From assembly GCA_022538095.1 (NCBI GenBank), contig JAKYXN010000047.1, forward strand, positions 1-41,042: a DNA stretch of 41,042 nucleotides, in the 5' to 3' direction. Positions within the stretch are counted from its first letter, which is position 1; every line of letters starts with the position of its first letter. Shown here in pieces: positions 8,535-18,126 of this stretch. The DNA comes from Puniceicoccaceae bacterium K14. GTDB lineage: Bacteria > Verrucomicrobiota > Verrucomicrobiia > Opitutales > Opitutaceae. Below the pieces are notes generated by a model. The model searched no databases, was not told the origin of the DNA, and saw nothing but the letters and a program-made list of their open reading frames with translations. The position numbers and the translations under genes were made by a program.

Positions 8535-8960
8535 TTAGGTGACTCTTTTTTTATAGGCGAAATAGATTTTTAAGCCTATGAGTAGCGCAAAAATCCAGAA
8601 CGAATACCCCCAAATATAGTCGAATAATCCAATCGAGTAGTGAGGCATCGGATCGGAGAACAAGCCTTTATCTTGGTTTTCTTTGATGAGTTCCTCAGAG
8701 AGAGGATAATAGGTTCCGATTGGGTCGCTTGATTTCGTAAGGACGTATCCTTGATCAATTGTATACAGAGGAAAAACAAAAGAATAGCTAGCTGTTTTGT
8801 ACTTTAAAAAGTAACTTTCACCATTGGATTCTTCTGTGTCCAATCTTTGGACTGTGTGAAGACTCTCGCTCGATCCGAAGGAGAGTGGTAGTTTGCGAGC
8901 TTCTGCTTGGGAGGTAAAAAGAAAGCTGAATATAGCTGTAAGTAGGAATATCTTTTTCAT
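8535..8960 (-). CDS. Small membrane protein with signal peptide and C-terminal helix
   Basis: The 141-residue product has a signal peptide (about residues 1-21, ending in SQAEA), an extracytoplasmic part of about 90 residues and one C-terminal membrane helix (about 114-135) followed by a basic end (YKKRVT). This type I topology would display the middle part outside the inner membrane. No domain is recognised. The gene stands alone between two intergenic gaps and shares its strand with the CHAT operon, but lies more than 300 bases upstream of it, so co-regulation is not shown. Confidence 0.75.
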   Translation of the reverse strand: MKKIFLLTAIFSFLFTSQAEARKLPLSFGSSESLHTVQRLDTEESNGESYFLKYKTASYSFVFPLYTIDQGYVLTKSSDPIGTYYPLSEELIKENQDKGLFSDPMPHYSIGLFDYIWGYSFWIFALLIGLKIYFAYKKRVT

Positions 8961-9136
8961 GATAAAATTTTTGAATTAAGTTTTCCGCATAACGTTTCGA
9001 TTTTTTGTTTTTGTGCTTTGGGGAACAAGTATACTTTAGGTGAGGAAAGGTGCGTTTTGATAGAGACTGGGCCCGTTTTCCCCGGCGTGTTGAAATGGTC
9101 TCTGTTTCCGAACCGGATGGTAGATCTGTCTGCTAC

Positions 9137-10237
9137 TTATAGGCTCGTTTGTAGTTTTTGAGAAATGAGGCGGTTCTCAACGTAGTTGGCAACATGGCTG
9201 GCATTCACCCTTCTAATGGTTTTATCGCTTAGCATTTTGACACCACCATTTCGCGTAATTTCGAAACGAGCCTCTACGAGACAGTCGCCGTAAATTAGCA
9301 TAGCATCAGCGTTCCACGTTCCGTCGGGGCGACGCTGAATTGAAATGGGATTTGCATTCAGGATTTTTCTCTGGAAAGTTGTGAGAAACGAGGAGTGAGG
9401 GTCGATGATTTGAAAGACGCCTTGTTCACTTGCGATTGAAGATGCGAAGAACTTCAAGTACTCACGGACTTGATCAGAGTTGGATAGGACGAGATCGATT
9501 TGATCATTAAAAGAGTGGATTGGCTCGCCTCCGTCTCCTAAAAGCTCAACAATTGATTCTCCGGTTACAGCGATGAAAAAGTATGAGCCTGGTGAGTACA
9601 TTGACTTGGCCTCAGCGAGAACGACTTCTCGTCCAGGACTTGAGTAGAATGGAAGCGTTTTGGTACGGACGCTGTCGATGGCTACGCTATGTCCAGTCTT
9701 CGACTTTAGTTTCTTGCTTGCCCAATTAACCCAATTTTCGCCCTGATTCGACCAATGGCCGTTCACTGTTGGTTCTGTAGGTAAAGCTCCGAGTTGATTT
9801 GGGTCGGCTTTTTCAATTAGTTTAGAGCGTACAGGTTTGTCGGGTTTTCTGGTTGAAACCATGGGTTTTGTATGGGTCGATTGCCGTTGCTTTGGACCCA
9901 TTGTGGCCTTTTCGAAGCCATCTGGATCAAATAATGCCCAGAGTGCTCCAGCAACGAGGGCTGTTCCAACTACGGTCTCTGTTATGTCAGCGTCGCGAGA
10001 CTTTGTCTTTGTGAGGAGTCTGCTTGGGTTGACCCAGTCGATTCCACCCGTGTCGTACTGGACTTTTACCATTCCTCGTGCGGTGTCGATTCTCTTTACG
10101 AGTACAAGATCGTTATCTGAGAAAACGTTGTTCATAAAATAGGTATCTCCAATATCAACTTGATTCAGTGGTACGGCTTGAACTGAAAAGGAGAATAATG
10201 AGATTACGGCAGAGATCTTACATAGGGTCTTGTTCAT
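9137..10237 (-). CDS. Exported protein of unknown function
   Basis: The 366-residue product has a signal peptide (about 1-21, cleavage near SVQA). A short segment (about 24-78, NQVDIGDTYF..NDLVLVKRID...VKVQYDTGGIDWV) resembles a small SH3/Tudor-like barrel that reads a chain through aromatic residues. A hydrophobic stretch follows (about 88-105, TVVGTALVAGALWALF), then a basic Pro/Lys linker and a C-terminal domain of about 200 residues without recognisable motif. The hydrophobic stretch could anchor it in the membrane. It is monocistronic as far as can be seen, with 176 bases before the next gene and a long gap upstream. Confidence 0.72.
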   Translation of the reverse strand: MNKTLCKISAVISLFSFSVQAVPLNQVDIGDTYFMNNVFSDNDLVLVKRIDTARGMVKVQYDTGGIDWVNPSRLLTKTKSRDADITETVVGTALVAGALWALFDPDGFEKATMGPKQRQSTHTKPMVSTRKPDKPVRSKLIEKADPNQLGALPTEPTVNGHWSNQGENWVNWASKKLKSKTGHSVAIDSVRTKTLPFYSSPGREVVLAEAKSMYSPGSYFFIAVTGESIVELLGDGGEPIHSFNDQIDLVLSNSDQVREYLKFFASSIASEQGVFQIIDPHSSFLTTFQRKILNANPISIQRRPDGTWNADAMLIYGDCLVEARFEITRNGGVKMLSDKTIRRVNASHVANYVENRLISQKLQTSL

Positions 10238-10843
10238 TTTTGGACGATCTTTTGATGATTGTATGAAATGTGTTCGTAGCCTAACGATTGAGGATTGTCG
10301 CTTTTGCGCTCTTTTTTTAATAGCATTAGCTGTTTATGGTTATTTGGTTTGTATCATTATGTTGATGTTCAAGCACTAGTAATGAATGGGTTGCCCTGTT
10401 TGTATTAAGATAGTTAAACTAATACTATTTTGCCCTCTTGGAATATGTTTCCGGATTGTTCGGGAATGACGGATTTTTGAGGTTGATATTATGTAGTTAT
10501 TATATTACTACTGTTTTTTGAAAAAGTCTAAAATGTTCAGGTCCATCGTTCTGAATTAATGGTAGACCTCGTTTTGCGATTCTAAAACTTATGCCTTGTC
10601 GGAGTTTTTTTTTGAAATTGCGCAAAATCAATAATTCCGTCCGTTAGCTTTCGTGTCGGCGAGTTCAACGGCAATACCAGTCCCTCGAAACGCGAAGAAT
10701 TTTAGAAGAAGTTTAAGTAATATGACCTGTAGCTTCAGCGATTCTAAAGAGCTGTTTAGTGAGACTTGTTAGCGTATCTAATAAATGGATCTATTTGGAG
10801 ATTTCGTCGAATTAGAGAAAACAACAAAACAATCTTGATTCAA
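10238..10843. other. Gene-poor AT-rich stretch between divergent genes
   Basis: About 600 bases between divergent genes. It should contain the promoters of both. I find no supported ORF, RNA gene or strong hairpin. The longer upstream start for the next gene (10766) adds 26 residues without family support and is not preferred. Confidence 0.5.
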
Positions 10844-11284
10844 ATGAATAGAGAAAATACTCAGAACAAAAACACTCTTCATCCCATTTCTTACTTTTTC
10901 GTAGCCAGTGGAGGAGGTGTCGTTGGAACCGACTACGCTAGTTGGGTAAATGTCAATCCACTGGTTGGCGCAATTATCGGAGGAATTATTAGTTTAGTGA
11001 TCCTTGGAGTCGCTAATAGTATGATATCTGAAAAAGAACAAATCCAAGATTTCTTCAGTGGCATCGGTTCCTTTATTGGTTTAATCGTTGGTGCTGTGAT
11101 TGCACAAAACAATTCCGACGTTGGCTATGCTTGGGTTATCGGTGGTTTTTTTGGAGCAGGAATAGGATATGGTATTGGGCAAATGATTGCAGGATTATTG
11201 GTTTTTGTAGCTTTTGCTGTATTGTTACTTAGCCAAGGCCCTATTGGGCTCGCTTTTCGCACATTCATTATGAATTTGAATTAA
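10844..11284 (+). CDS. Small glycine-rich polytopic membrane protein
   Basis: I chose the ATG at 10844 (146 residues) over an upstream start at 10766, because the extra N-terminus is basic and unlike a membrane protein start. The product has about four hydrophobic segments rich in Gly, Ala and Ile (for example VNPLVGAIIGGIISLVILGV, IGSFIGLIVGAVIA and FFGAGIGYGIGQMIAG). Several have GxxxG spacing typical of tightly packed helices, as in glycine-zipper proteins. It ends with a hydrophobic helix and a short tail. No family can be named. It is an isolated gene with long non-coding flanks. Confidence 0.7.
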   Translation: MNRENTQNKNTLHPISYFFVASGGGVVGTDYASWVNVNPLVGAIIGGIISLVILGVANSMISEKEQIQDFFSGIGSFIGLIVGAVIAQNNSDVGYAWVIGGFFGAGIGYGIGQMIAGLLVFVAFAVLLLSQGPIGLAFRTFIMNLN

Positions 11285-11809
11285 CAGAGCACGTTGTTTC
11301 GAGAGATTCCCGATTTTTGTATGTGAAAATAAAATACATAATTGCTTGGTTGCTCCGTTTTTGCAACGGAGCGACTTTGTTGCAGAAACTCCATCATCCC
11401 CCATCCCGTTCCATGAAGAAAGAATGTGATTCGTTTTATTTAAATGCCAACTTCGGTGCAAAAATTGCTTTTTCGAGCGTTAAGCTTGTGAACACTCGAT
11501 TATAATTCGTTAACAATTAGCACTATGAAATTGGTTTTCGTTCCTTTGTAGGAATGGTTCGTGCTGCTGAACTTCTTTGTTGAGCGTAAAAAATTACGCC
11601 GTTTCATTACATAGAAATTTAGCTAAATTTTAGCAAAATTCCTATTTTTAGATTGCAACTATTACTTATTAGATAATTACATTTACTTAATGCCTGATTC
11701 GGCATCCTCCTGAACTTTGCTTTAACTCATAGGCTGTTAGATCCCTAGATAAGTGCAGTAAAAGAGTTTACTAACGCTTAGAGATTGGCCTTAGCGAGAC
11801 CTCCAATTA
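11285..11809. other. Intergenic region before the twelve-gene operon, with one hairpin
   Basis: 525 bases without a supported gene. A perfect 8-bp stem with a 5-nt loop (arms 11352-11359 and 11365-11372, GCTCCGTT/AACGGAGC) lies about 70 bases after the membrane-protein stop and may be its terminator, though no long T run follows. The second half is very AT-rich (11580-11700) and probably holds the operon promoter; I cannot assign -35 and -10 boxes with confidence. Confidence 0.5.
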
Positions 11810-12508
11810 ATGAAGAATCACCATCTTAATAGCTTTCCCTATAATGGACATTTGCTCCTCTTGGCTCTCTTAATCCTTTCTCAAAATTTTCTTTCAATAA
11901 TGGGTGGAGAAACAGGAACTTCAGACCTGCCTAAAGCTACTGAAAATCGGCAATTGGAAGACCATCAGAATGGGAACGAGTCGGCTGCAGACGAAGAGTT
12001 GAACAGTGAAGGTAAAGCTTCAACGGCTAGCCATAATAAGGCTAAGCCAGTTCCGAGTCTCCAAGAAATCGAGAAGGAGCTATTCGGTGAAATTCAGCGT
12101 CTCCGTTGGAAGATCGGTGCTAATTCGAAAATGCTCGACTCTCTGAAGTCGGGACGTGAGGAAGGCGCTGTCAACGAATCAGGCATAGTGATTCAAATGG
12201 AGCGTGAGAAAGCGCTTTTCGAGGGGCTTAAGCGCGATGAAGAACTCCTTTTGAGTTTGGAAAAAGAGCATGCGAAGCTCTTGAAACGTACGAAAGCAGC
12301 GTCATCTCAAGAGAAAATTGTACAGAAACTGAAGAAGACTGTTGTGGATGCTGATATAATCGAAGGCCCTCAATTTGAAGAAGAGAAAAGAGTCCGTGGT
12401 TCCGCTGCACTTCTTTTTGACTCGATTACTACTTCAGCACCGATTGAAGGAAAGACCTCCACCGATTTGCTCGAGAAGACTGTTAAAGAAATTAGTACAG
12501 AGCAATAG
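11810..12508 (+). CDS. Exported coiled-coil protein, first gene of the envelope-machine operon
   Basis: The 232-residue product has a hydrophobic N-terminal export signal or anchor (about residues 14-34). A polar low-complexity stretch rich in Glu, Asn, Ser and Ala (about 35-80) comes next. A coiled-coil region with heptad spacing (about 85-170, e.g. LQEIEKELFGEIQRLRWKI and KALFEGLKRDEELLLSLEKE) follows. No catalytic motif is visible. It is the first of a run of plus-strand genes up to 26744, with 69 bases to the next. A structural or scaffold role in the envelope is inferred from composition. Confidence 0.75.
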   Translation: MKNHHLNSFPYNGHLLLLALLILSQNFLSIMGGETGTSDLPKATENRQLEDHQNGNESAADEELNSEGKASTASHNKAKPVPSLQEIEKELFGEIQRLRWKIGANSKMLDSLKSGREEGAVNESGIVIQMEREKALFEGLKRDEELLLSLEKEHAKLLKRTKAASSQEKIVQKLKKTVVDADIIEGPQFEEEKRVRGSAALLFDSITTSAPIEGKTSTDLLEKTVKEISTEQ

Positions 12509-12577
12509 AGGATAGAATTCATCTGAACTATACAGACTCTAATAACCCACCCTTTTAACTCACAACTTTTAACTATT

Positions 12578-14047
12578 ATGAATTTGAGAATTCCAATGCG
12601 TATCCTTAGCGGCATTTTTGTCGCTTTGAGTTTTTCTCTTGTAGTTCCGCAAACGACAGAAGCGGCTTATCGACTCACGGTCGGAGTGGCTCCGTTCAGC
12701 CATGACGTTTCAACGTTGAAAGAGGAGGAATCCGAAACCACATCTGTTCCGCCGGAAGATGACGAAGCGATAGTTATTCCTGGCCTTGATGGGATGGAAA
12801 TAGAGATCGAAGAAGCTGAGAAAACTGAAGAAGAGGTGGCGGAGGAAGCTGCCGCATTATCTGCGGCTATTATTCAACCTGAATTTGAACGAGCCAGTTT
12901 AGAGATTCGAAACGCAGAAGCCTTAGCTCTACAAAATTATCTTAGAATAATGTTGGATAAAAAAGGAGGCGAACTTTTTGATAAAGTCATTAATGCGCCT
13001 GCGGGAGTAAATAGTTCTAGTTCTTTGGCGGCATCTGTAGACTTATGGGTGGAAGTTACAGTAGAAGCGGCGAATGCTGAAAAATTTGCTATTAGAGTGA
13101 ACGCTTCTACGAGCGCCGGTGAATCTATTTTGAAAAACAAGAAATTCAGTCAAGCGATTGCGAAAGACGTTTTTGTCAACAGCAAGAATCAGCTTAAAGA
13201 GGGCTACCATGAAACCTTAAGCAAAGTTTCTGAAGCTATTGTATCTGGCCTTAAGGCAAAGAATTTAAAGGGTGACTACGATCGTTACGAAGACTTCACC
13301 AACCTGAAATTCGCTGTTTACATGGCACCTGAGGTTTTTAACAGGGACAATTACCTCAACCGCCGCGGAAGTAAGATTAAGTCGCTCCCCTCGGAGGATG
13401 ACAGTTATTATCGAGAGGCTCTAGAAGCGCGGTTGGCCACGGTAGAAATTTACCAGAATTTCGATAGCAATGTTGTCGAGACAGGGCGCAGTAAATCCTA
13501 TTCGAGCTACGCGGTTTGGCGTTATAGAAGTTTTCTTGCAGCAAATGAATATCTTGAAGCTCGAAAGGAAATAAAGGCCTTACAAGGTAAAATTGCTAAA
13601 GCAGTCGCTCTGAAGCTACTCGGGCCGATCGTTATCAACGAATTTCTCAAAAATAATAACGTCGCTCAGGAGCTTGGTTTGGGGGAAGATTTTGACAAGA
13701 TACAGGACGCCGCTGTTATTATCCTTACTCTTAAGTCGCTCTCGGATATTTTCATGATCCAAGGTGGTCGCATTCAATTCAACGAAGAGAAGTTACGCCA
13801 GAGTGACTCTAATTTCGGTAAGAAGTTCACTGAACGCCGTGAGAAGATTGGAGAGCTTTCTGTGGATTCTAACGTTCACGCTGAAAAGCTGATCGAGTTG
13901 CAAAAATCTTTTACGCATGATCTTGCCCCAATTGATATCGAATACCGAGGTCGTTCCTTTACGTTAACCGGACAAATTGAAGATAAGGTGGCCGCTTTGC
14001 AGCGAATCTTGAGAGAAGATTACAAACAAAGTGTCTCTCAGGCTTGA
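12578..14047 (+). CDS. Exported protein with CsgG/TolB-like N-terminal strand and acidic insert
   Basis: The 489-residue product has a signal peptide (about 1-30, ending in TTEAA). The mature N-terminus YRLTVGVAPFSHD resembles the first strand of CsgG/TolB-N-like proteins, which open with 'ItVapF'. A highly acidic insert (about 48-95, with repeated EE, EIEIEEAEK and EEEVAEEAA) separates this strand from a segment that again looks CsgG-like: 'ALALQNYLRIMLDKKGG' then 'AASVDLWVEVTVEAANAE'. The C-terminal half is helical and charged with no motif I know. The likeness is weak and by eye. If right, it may be a periplasmic or outer-membrane assembly factor that works with the convergent CsgG-family gene at 26785-27747. 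Confidence 0.7.
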   Translation: MNLRIPMRILSGIFVALSFSLVVPQTTEAAYRLTVGVAPFSHDVSTLKEEESETTSVPPEDDEAIVIPGLDGMEIEIEEAEKTEEEVAEEAAALSAAIIQPEFERASLEIRNAEALALQNYLRIMLDKKGGELFDKVINAPAGVNSSSSLAASVDLWVEVTVEAANAEKFAIRVNASTSAGESILKNKKFSQAIAKDVFVNSKNQLKEGYHETLSKVSEAIVSGLKAKNLKGDYDRYEDFTNLKFAVYMAPEVFNRDNYLNRRGSKIKSLPSEDDSYYREALEARLATVEIYQNFDSNVVETGRSKSYSSYAVWRYRSFLAANEYLEARKEIKALQGKIAKAVALKLLGPIVINEFLKNNNVAQELGLGEDFDKIQDAAVIILTLKSLSDIFMIQGGRIQFNEEKLRQSDSNFGKKFTERREKIGELSVDSNVHAEKLIELQKSFTHDLAPIDIEYRGRSFTLTGQIEDKVAALQRILREDYKQSVSQA

Positions 14048-14077
14048 AGCCAAGCAGGTAGTCTCTCGCCTTCATCA

Positions 14078-15724
14078 TTGAAATTTAGACCTGTGATTCC
14101 TCTCTCACTCAGCAATCGTATTGGACGCATTTATACAGCTTTATTTGTATTGGCGGCAGGAGTAGTTTTTCACAATCCGAGTTTGTTAGCTCAGGAAATT
14201 GGAACTGACGAGGCTCTCAATGGAGATGCTCAGGCCGTCAAGAAAAGCTATGATGCATTACATGAAAAGTATAGCAAAAAGCTTGAGTCCATGTCGAATG
14301 ATGATTTTAAAAATAAGTTCTTTCTTGAAATAATGGAGGATGTTTCGAGTGGAGATGATCGTATCCAAGAATTGGAACAATTAGGGGACGCTGCGGGGCT
14401 TGTGATAGCATATAACGCTCAGGCAAAACTTATTGAACAGTTTTTGGAAATGATTGAGACGTCGGATTCGTTGGGGAGCCGACGTCACGGAGTGCTAGCG
14501 GAGCTCGATCGTTTGGAGAAAGATGGAGCAAGTCGACACGAAGAAACGCAAAACCGCTATTCTGCATTGAGAAAGGTGTTTGCCGATATCGAATCCTCAA
14601 CTATCAAGGAAGGGGATTTTGAACTGGCCCAAGAGCAGTTAGAGGAATTGTCGCTTCGTTGTTCTTTGTTGCAGTCGGACATTGATCGATTGTTTGAGCT
14701 ACAATGGCGTGCTGCTCAGGAAGCGTTTCGAGTAGCTTCTGATTCGATGGATACTGAACTGCTGGCTGTGCGCAAATTACGCCCAAGTTTTTCTGCTGCT
14801 CAGTCTCTTCATCAGAGGGTGAAAAAGCGGTATAGAATAGTGCCTTTGTTGAAAGCTGCCCAAGCGGATGAGCGAGACAAAAACCATGCTCAAGCGATTA
14901 GTTTATATGAATCGATTTTGGAACTCGATCCGATGACAGAAGAGGCCCAAGGCAAAGTTCAAGAAATCGAAGCACTTGCTAGCGAGCAAATCATTAAGGA
15001 GTCTTTGCGAGAGGCTTTGGAATTGATTACCGATGGGAAACCGAACATGGCCCTTGTCCCTGCCAAGCGTGCTCTCAAGCTTTCGCAAGTCTACGGTTTT
15101 GACGTTACTTCGGCTCAGTCACTTGTCGATAGAGCGAAAAGGGACGATAGAAGTGAAAAAGTCAGGTTTGGGACCCAACAAATTCGAATCGCATTGGATA
15201 ACAAGGATTGGGGAAATGTGATCACGGTAGCGGATTCGGTTCTCAACATCCAACCAGGCGACCATTTTGCGAGCACTGCTCGGGAGAAGGCTGTTGAGCA
15301 ACGAAGGCAAATTGCCAGTATGGTGGAAGTCATCGCTCAAGGGAACTTTCATTTAGACAAGGCAAGTCAAGAAATGGATCGTCCGCTTGTCGAGTACGTC
15401 GTCAATTTGCTTGATGAGTCGAGGGCTAAGTATCCGGATGCTGTTGATGAAAATTTCGTAGTATTAGAGAAACGATCGAAGGAACTCCTTGCGAGTTTTG
15501 ATAGTACGATCGATGTGGAGTTTGTCTCGAATCGGCGAACGGAGATCGAACTGCGCGGATATGGAAAATTAGGAAAGTTTAGTCGTAAAACGGTGGCATT
15601 GAAACCTGGGAAATACAAAGCTCGCTGTACGCAGAAAGGGTATCGCGATAGGTTGATAGAAATAGAAATTAGACCAGGCGAGAATCGGGAGCCAATTTTG
15701 TTGGAGGCGGGAAAAAAGTTTTGA
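14078..15724 (+). CDS. Exported TPR protein with C-terminal PEGA-like domain
   Basis: A TTG start at 14078 is accepted because the signal peptide begins right there (MKFRPVIPLS...HNPSLLAQE, about 39 residues) and no ATG lies near. The 548-residue product is largely helical. A tetratricopeptide-like region spans about 260-410, with 'AQADERDKNHAQAISLYESIL' and 'ALDNKDWGNVITVADSVLNI' as helix pairs. The last 75 residues (IDVEFVSNRRTEIELRGYGK...LKPGKYKARCTQKGY) have the pattern of a PEGA domain, a small surface-protein beta domain. PEGA modules recur in the next gene, so the two products may contact the same envelope ligand or each other. The stop abuts the next reading frame. Confidence 0.78.
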   Translation: MKFRPVIPLSLSNRIGRIYTALFVLAAGVVFHNPSLLAQEIGTDEALNGDAQAVKKSYDALHEKYSKKLESMSNDDFKNKFFLEIMEDVSSGDDRIQELEQLGDAAGLVIAYNAQAKLIEQFLEMIETSDSLGSRRHGVLAELDRLEKDGASRHEETQNRYSALRKVFADIESSTIKEGDFELAQEQLEELSLRCSLLQSDIDRLFELQWRAAQEAFRVASDSMDTELLAVRKLRPSFSAAQSLHQRVKKRYRIVPLLKAAQADERDKNHAQAISLYESILELDPMTEEAQGKVQEIEALASEQIIKESLREALELITDGKPNMALVPAKRALKLSQVYGFDVTSAQSLVDRAKRDDRSEKVRFGTQQIRIALDNKDWGNVITVADSVLNIQPGDHFASTAREKAVEQRRQIASMVEVIAQGNFHLDKASQEMDRPLVEYVVNLLDESRAKYPDAVDENFVVLEKRSKELLASFDSTIDVEFVSNRRTEIELRGYGKLGKFSRKTVALKPGKYKARCTQKGYRDRLIEIEIRPGENREPILLEAGKKF

Positions 15725-15739
15725 TTGAGGTATGATTAC

Positions 15740-17863
15740 ATGAGCAAGGAGAAACGTTTAATGGAAAACCGTACTGGTGGAGTGGGTATGATGGTAATCC
15801 TCGCGATTATGCTTGGTGCTTTGGTGATCGGAAGCATTATTGTTTTCCGTGCTATGATGTTAGCTCCAGTGCTCTTTCAGTTTGAGGTGGAGCCAGAGAA
15901 TGTGGAATACGCACTCCAGATAAATGCGACGCAAACTGTTAAGGGACAAGGAGCAAGTATGGTGGAGCTAAAAGAGGGAGTTAATCGGGTAGAGATAGTT
16001 GCTCCCGGCTATGAGAAGTATGTGAGCGAATTTATGGTAGATTCCGAGGGCGATAAAGCGTTGGCTATCAAGTTGAGACCTTTGCCCGGCTATTTGATGA
16101 TTGAGACCAAAGATGCGGAGACAGGTCGTGTTGTGGAAGGTATCGTAATCAAGATTGATGGCGAGGAAATCGGGACGACGCCCATGAGCTCCTATCGAAT
16201 AGACCCTGGAGTTTACAAGATTACTCTTGGTGACACAGGAAGCTATGTCGGGGTTCGTGGGGAAACTGAAGTCACGGTAAAAGGTGGAGGTATAGATCAA
16301 ACTGAAACCATCGAGTTGATACAGAATACCGCGGAGGTCACCTTTAGGGTGCAGCCGCGTGGGGCGAGTATTTTGGATCTTAACCGAGGTGGACTTTCAT
16401 TGGGGGTTGTCGCAACGGGAGAGAAAACGATCTCTTTTGATCTAAACCAGAATAGAAATCCGAGCATCGCTTTCGAACTCGACAACCATGAGACTTATAA
16501 TTGGAGCACTCCATTGATGCCTGGACAATCACGAACGATTGACATTAAAATGGAACCAAAGCCAGCGGTTATCAAATTTAGTAGCGAACCTAGTGGAGCA
16601 AACATCTATCTTGATGGCGAATTTGTGGGTAAAACACCGATAGAAAAAATCGAAATTCCACCCAAAACAGACCTACAAGTTGTGATATCTAAATCCGGAT
16701 ACGAGGACAAAAGTCGGACCCTCGGGGGCATGATGCCGAATACATCACGGTTCATCAATGTGAAGCTTGTATCCAAAACCGGTAAGCTTGAGATTAAAAG
16801 CGATATTGAGGCGGCGGTTATAATCGACGGCGAGTTTGCTGGGTTCACGCCAGTTGATGGCGAGTTTCTTGCGGGAATTCGTCAAGTAACATTGCGAGCT
16901 CCTGGATACGAGGAAGAGCAATTTACGGTTGAATTGATTGCGGGAGATACATACCCATTGCATCACGATTTTAAGGAGCCTGTGGCTGAAGTTGAGGTCG
17001 AGGAGGAGCGGGAAATCAAGTTGCCAAACAAATTGGAACTAGTCGAAGGCCTCGAATTTATTCTTATTGGAGCAGGGGTTTTCGAATTCGGGGAGCCTGG
17101 AGATTCGAAGGAAATCACTATTTCTGAGCCATTCTACGTTAGTACGACAGAGGTACCAAGTTTCGTTTATGAGTCGATATCAGGCAACAGACGCGGTGAA
17201 TTAGACAAGAACGGTTTCAATCTTAATAAGAGTGATTTTCCGGCAGTTAGGGTTAGTTGGAACGACGTCGCTTTCTTTTGCAATGAATTCAATACAACTC
17301 TCGGTTTCGGGGAAGTTTACCGTCAAGTCGGCTCTAGCTATACAACTACCGAGGAAGCCGTTGGGCGGGGAATTCGCATGCCAACCGAGGCAGAGTATGA
17401 GTATTTGATGCGAATAGACGATGGCAGCTTTCCACGTGTTTTTGGTTGGGGCGATGAGTGGCCACCTCCAAAATTTACAGATAATTTTGCTGATAAGACG
17501 GGTGCTCGTAATGACGTAGAAAATCCGATTAATGGATATGATGATGGGAATGCATTTTCCTCTCAAGTAGCTTCTTTCCGTTCGCACCCGGATGGCGTAT
17601 ACAATCTAGCAGGAAACGTTAGAGAATGGTGCCACGATGGGTTTGAACGTTCTTTCTGGCGTTATGCAAACTCGGTAGACCCGTTCAATTTTGCTGATGT
17701 TAGTTTACGCGTTGTAAAAGGAGGGAGTTACAATACGGGACAGAAGCGCGAGTTGATGGTCTCTTACCGAGATGGAAAGTCTAGAGAATCGAAAGCAGAT
17801 GACCTAGGGTTTCGTGTCGTCCTGCCATCAGAAGCTTATATAACCCTGCTGAAGTCAAAATGA
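15740..17863 (+). CDS. Membrane-anchored PEGA-repeat protein with C-terminal FGE-like domain
   Basis: I start at ATG 15740, which has GAGG nine bases upstream; an in-frame TTG at 15725 would add five residues. The 707-residue product has one helix near the N-terminus (about 15-40) and then several PEGA-type beta modules. The clearest are 'KFSSEPSGANIYLDGEFVGKTP' and 'EIKSDIEAAVIIDGEFAGFTP'. A formylglycine-generating-enzyme-like domain occupies about residues 435-700, with 'IGAGVFEFG', 'FPAVRVSWNDVAFFCNEFN', 'RMPTEAEYEYLMR', 'GVYNLAGNVREWCHDGF' and 'RVVKGGSYN...LGFRVV'. The catalytic cysteine pair of true sulfatase activators near the KGGSY segment is absent, so it is probably a binding or structural domain as in DUF323 proteins. 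It overlaps the next gene by four bases. Confidence 0.88.
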   Translation: MSKEKRLMENRTGGVGMMVILAIMLGALVIGSIIVFRAMMLAPVLFQFEVEPENVEYALQINATQTVKGQGASMVELKEGVNRVEIVAPGYEKYVSEFMVDSEGDKALAIKLRPLPGYLMIETKDAETGRVVEGIVIKIDGEEIGTTPMSSYRIDPGVYKITLGDTGSYVGVRGETEVTVKGGGIDQTETIELIQNTAEVTFRVQPRGASILDLNRGGLSLGVVATGEKTISFDLNQNRNPSIAFELDNHETYNWSTPLMPGQSRTIDIKMEPKPAVIKFSSEPSGANIYLDGEFVGKTPIEKIEIPPKTDLQVVISKSGYEDKSRTLGGMMPNTSRFINVKLVSKTGKLEIKSDIEAAVIIDGEFAGFTPVDGEFLAGIRQVTLRAPGYEEEQFTVELIAGDTYPLHHDFKEPVAEVEVEEEREIKLPNKLELVEGLEFILIGAGVFEFGEPGDSKEITISEPFYVSTTEVPSFVYESISGNRRGELDKNGFNLNKSDFPAVRVSWNDVAFFCNEFNTTLGFGEVYRQVGSSYTTTEEAVGRGIRMPTEAEYEYLMRIDDGSFPRVFGWGDEWPPPKFTDNFADKTGARNDVENPINGYDDGNAFSSQVASFRSHPDGVYNLAGNVREWCHDGFERSFWRYANSVDPFNFADVSLRVVKGGSYNTGQKRELMVSYRDGKSRESKADDLGFRVVLPSEAYITLLKSK

Positions 17864-18126
17864 ATAGGTCAATCGTATTTCGAACGCTAAAAACGTATAT
17901 CGCATTCGCTTTCTTAGGATCGCCAGTGGCAGTGTTTTCGCAAGTTAACAGCGGGCCTCAAGCTCCGAAGGGATCTTCGATGCAAATGACGAGGAAATCA
18001 CAGCCGAAGATAGATAAGGTCGCACGACGAAAAGCGGCTCGTGAAAAGGCAGATAAAATCATGCAAAAAGGAAAGCCATCCCGGTATCCTTACCGGTCTT
18101 CGGTAGAAATGCCTTCAGACGTCTAA
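17860..18126 (+). CDS. Small basic exported protein
   Basis: The 88-residue product begins within the stop of the PEGA/FGE gene (ATGA overlap) and ends with the next gene's start (TAATG), so all three are translationally coupled. It has a signal peptide (about 1-28, VFSQ). The mature part is short, strongly basic and probably disordered (PKIDKVARRKAAREKADKIM). The next gene product is very acidic, so a charge-based interaction is possible; that is inference only. No family is recognised. Confidence 0.7.
   Translation: MNRSIVFRTLKTYIAFAFLGSPVAVFSQVNSGPQAPKGSSMQMTRKSQPKIDKVARRKAAREKADKIMQKGKPSRYPYRSSVEMPSDV

Noticed and set aside
15740-17863. Active formylglycine-generating enzyme (sulfatase activator)
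   Set aside because: The catalytic cysteines after the KGGSY core are missing and no sulfatase gene is nearby.
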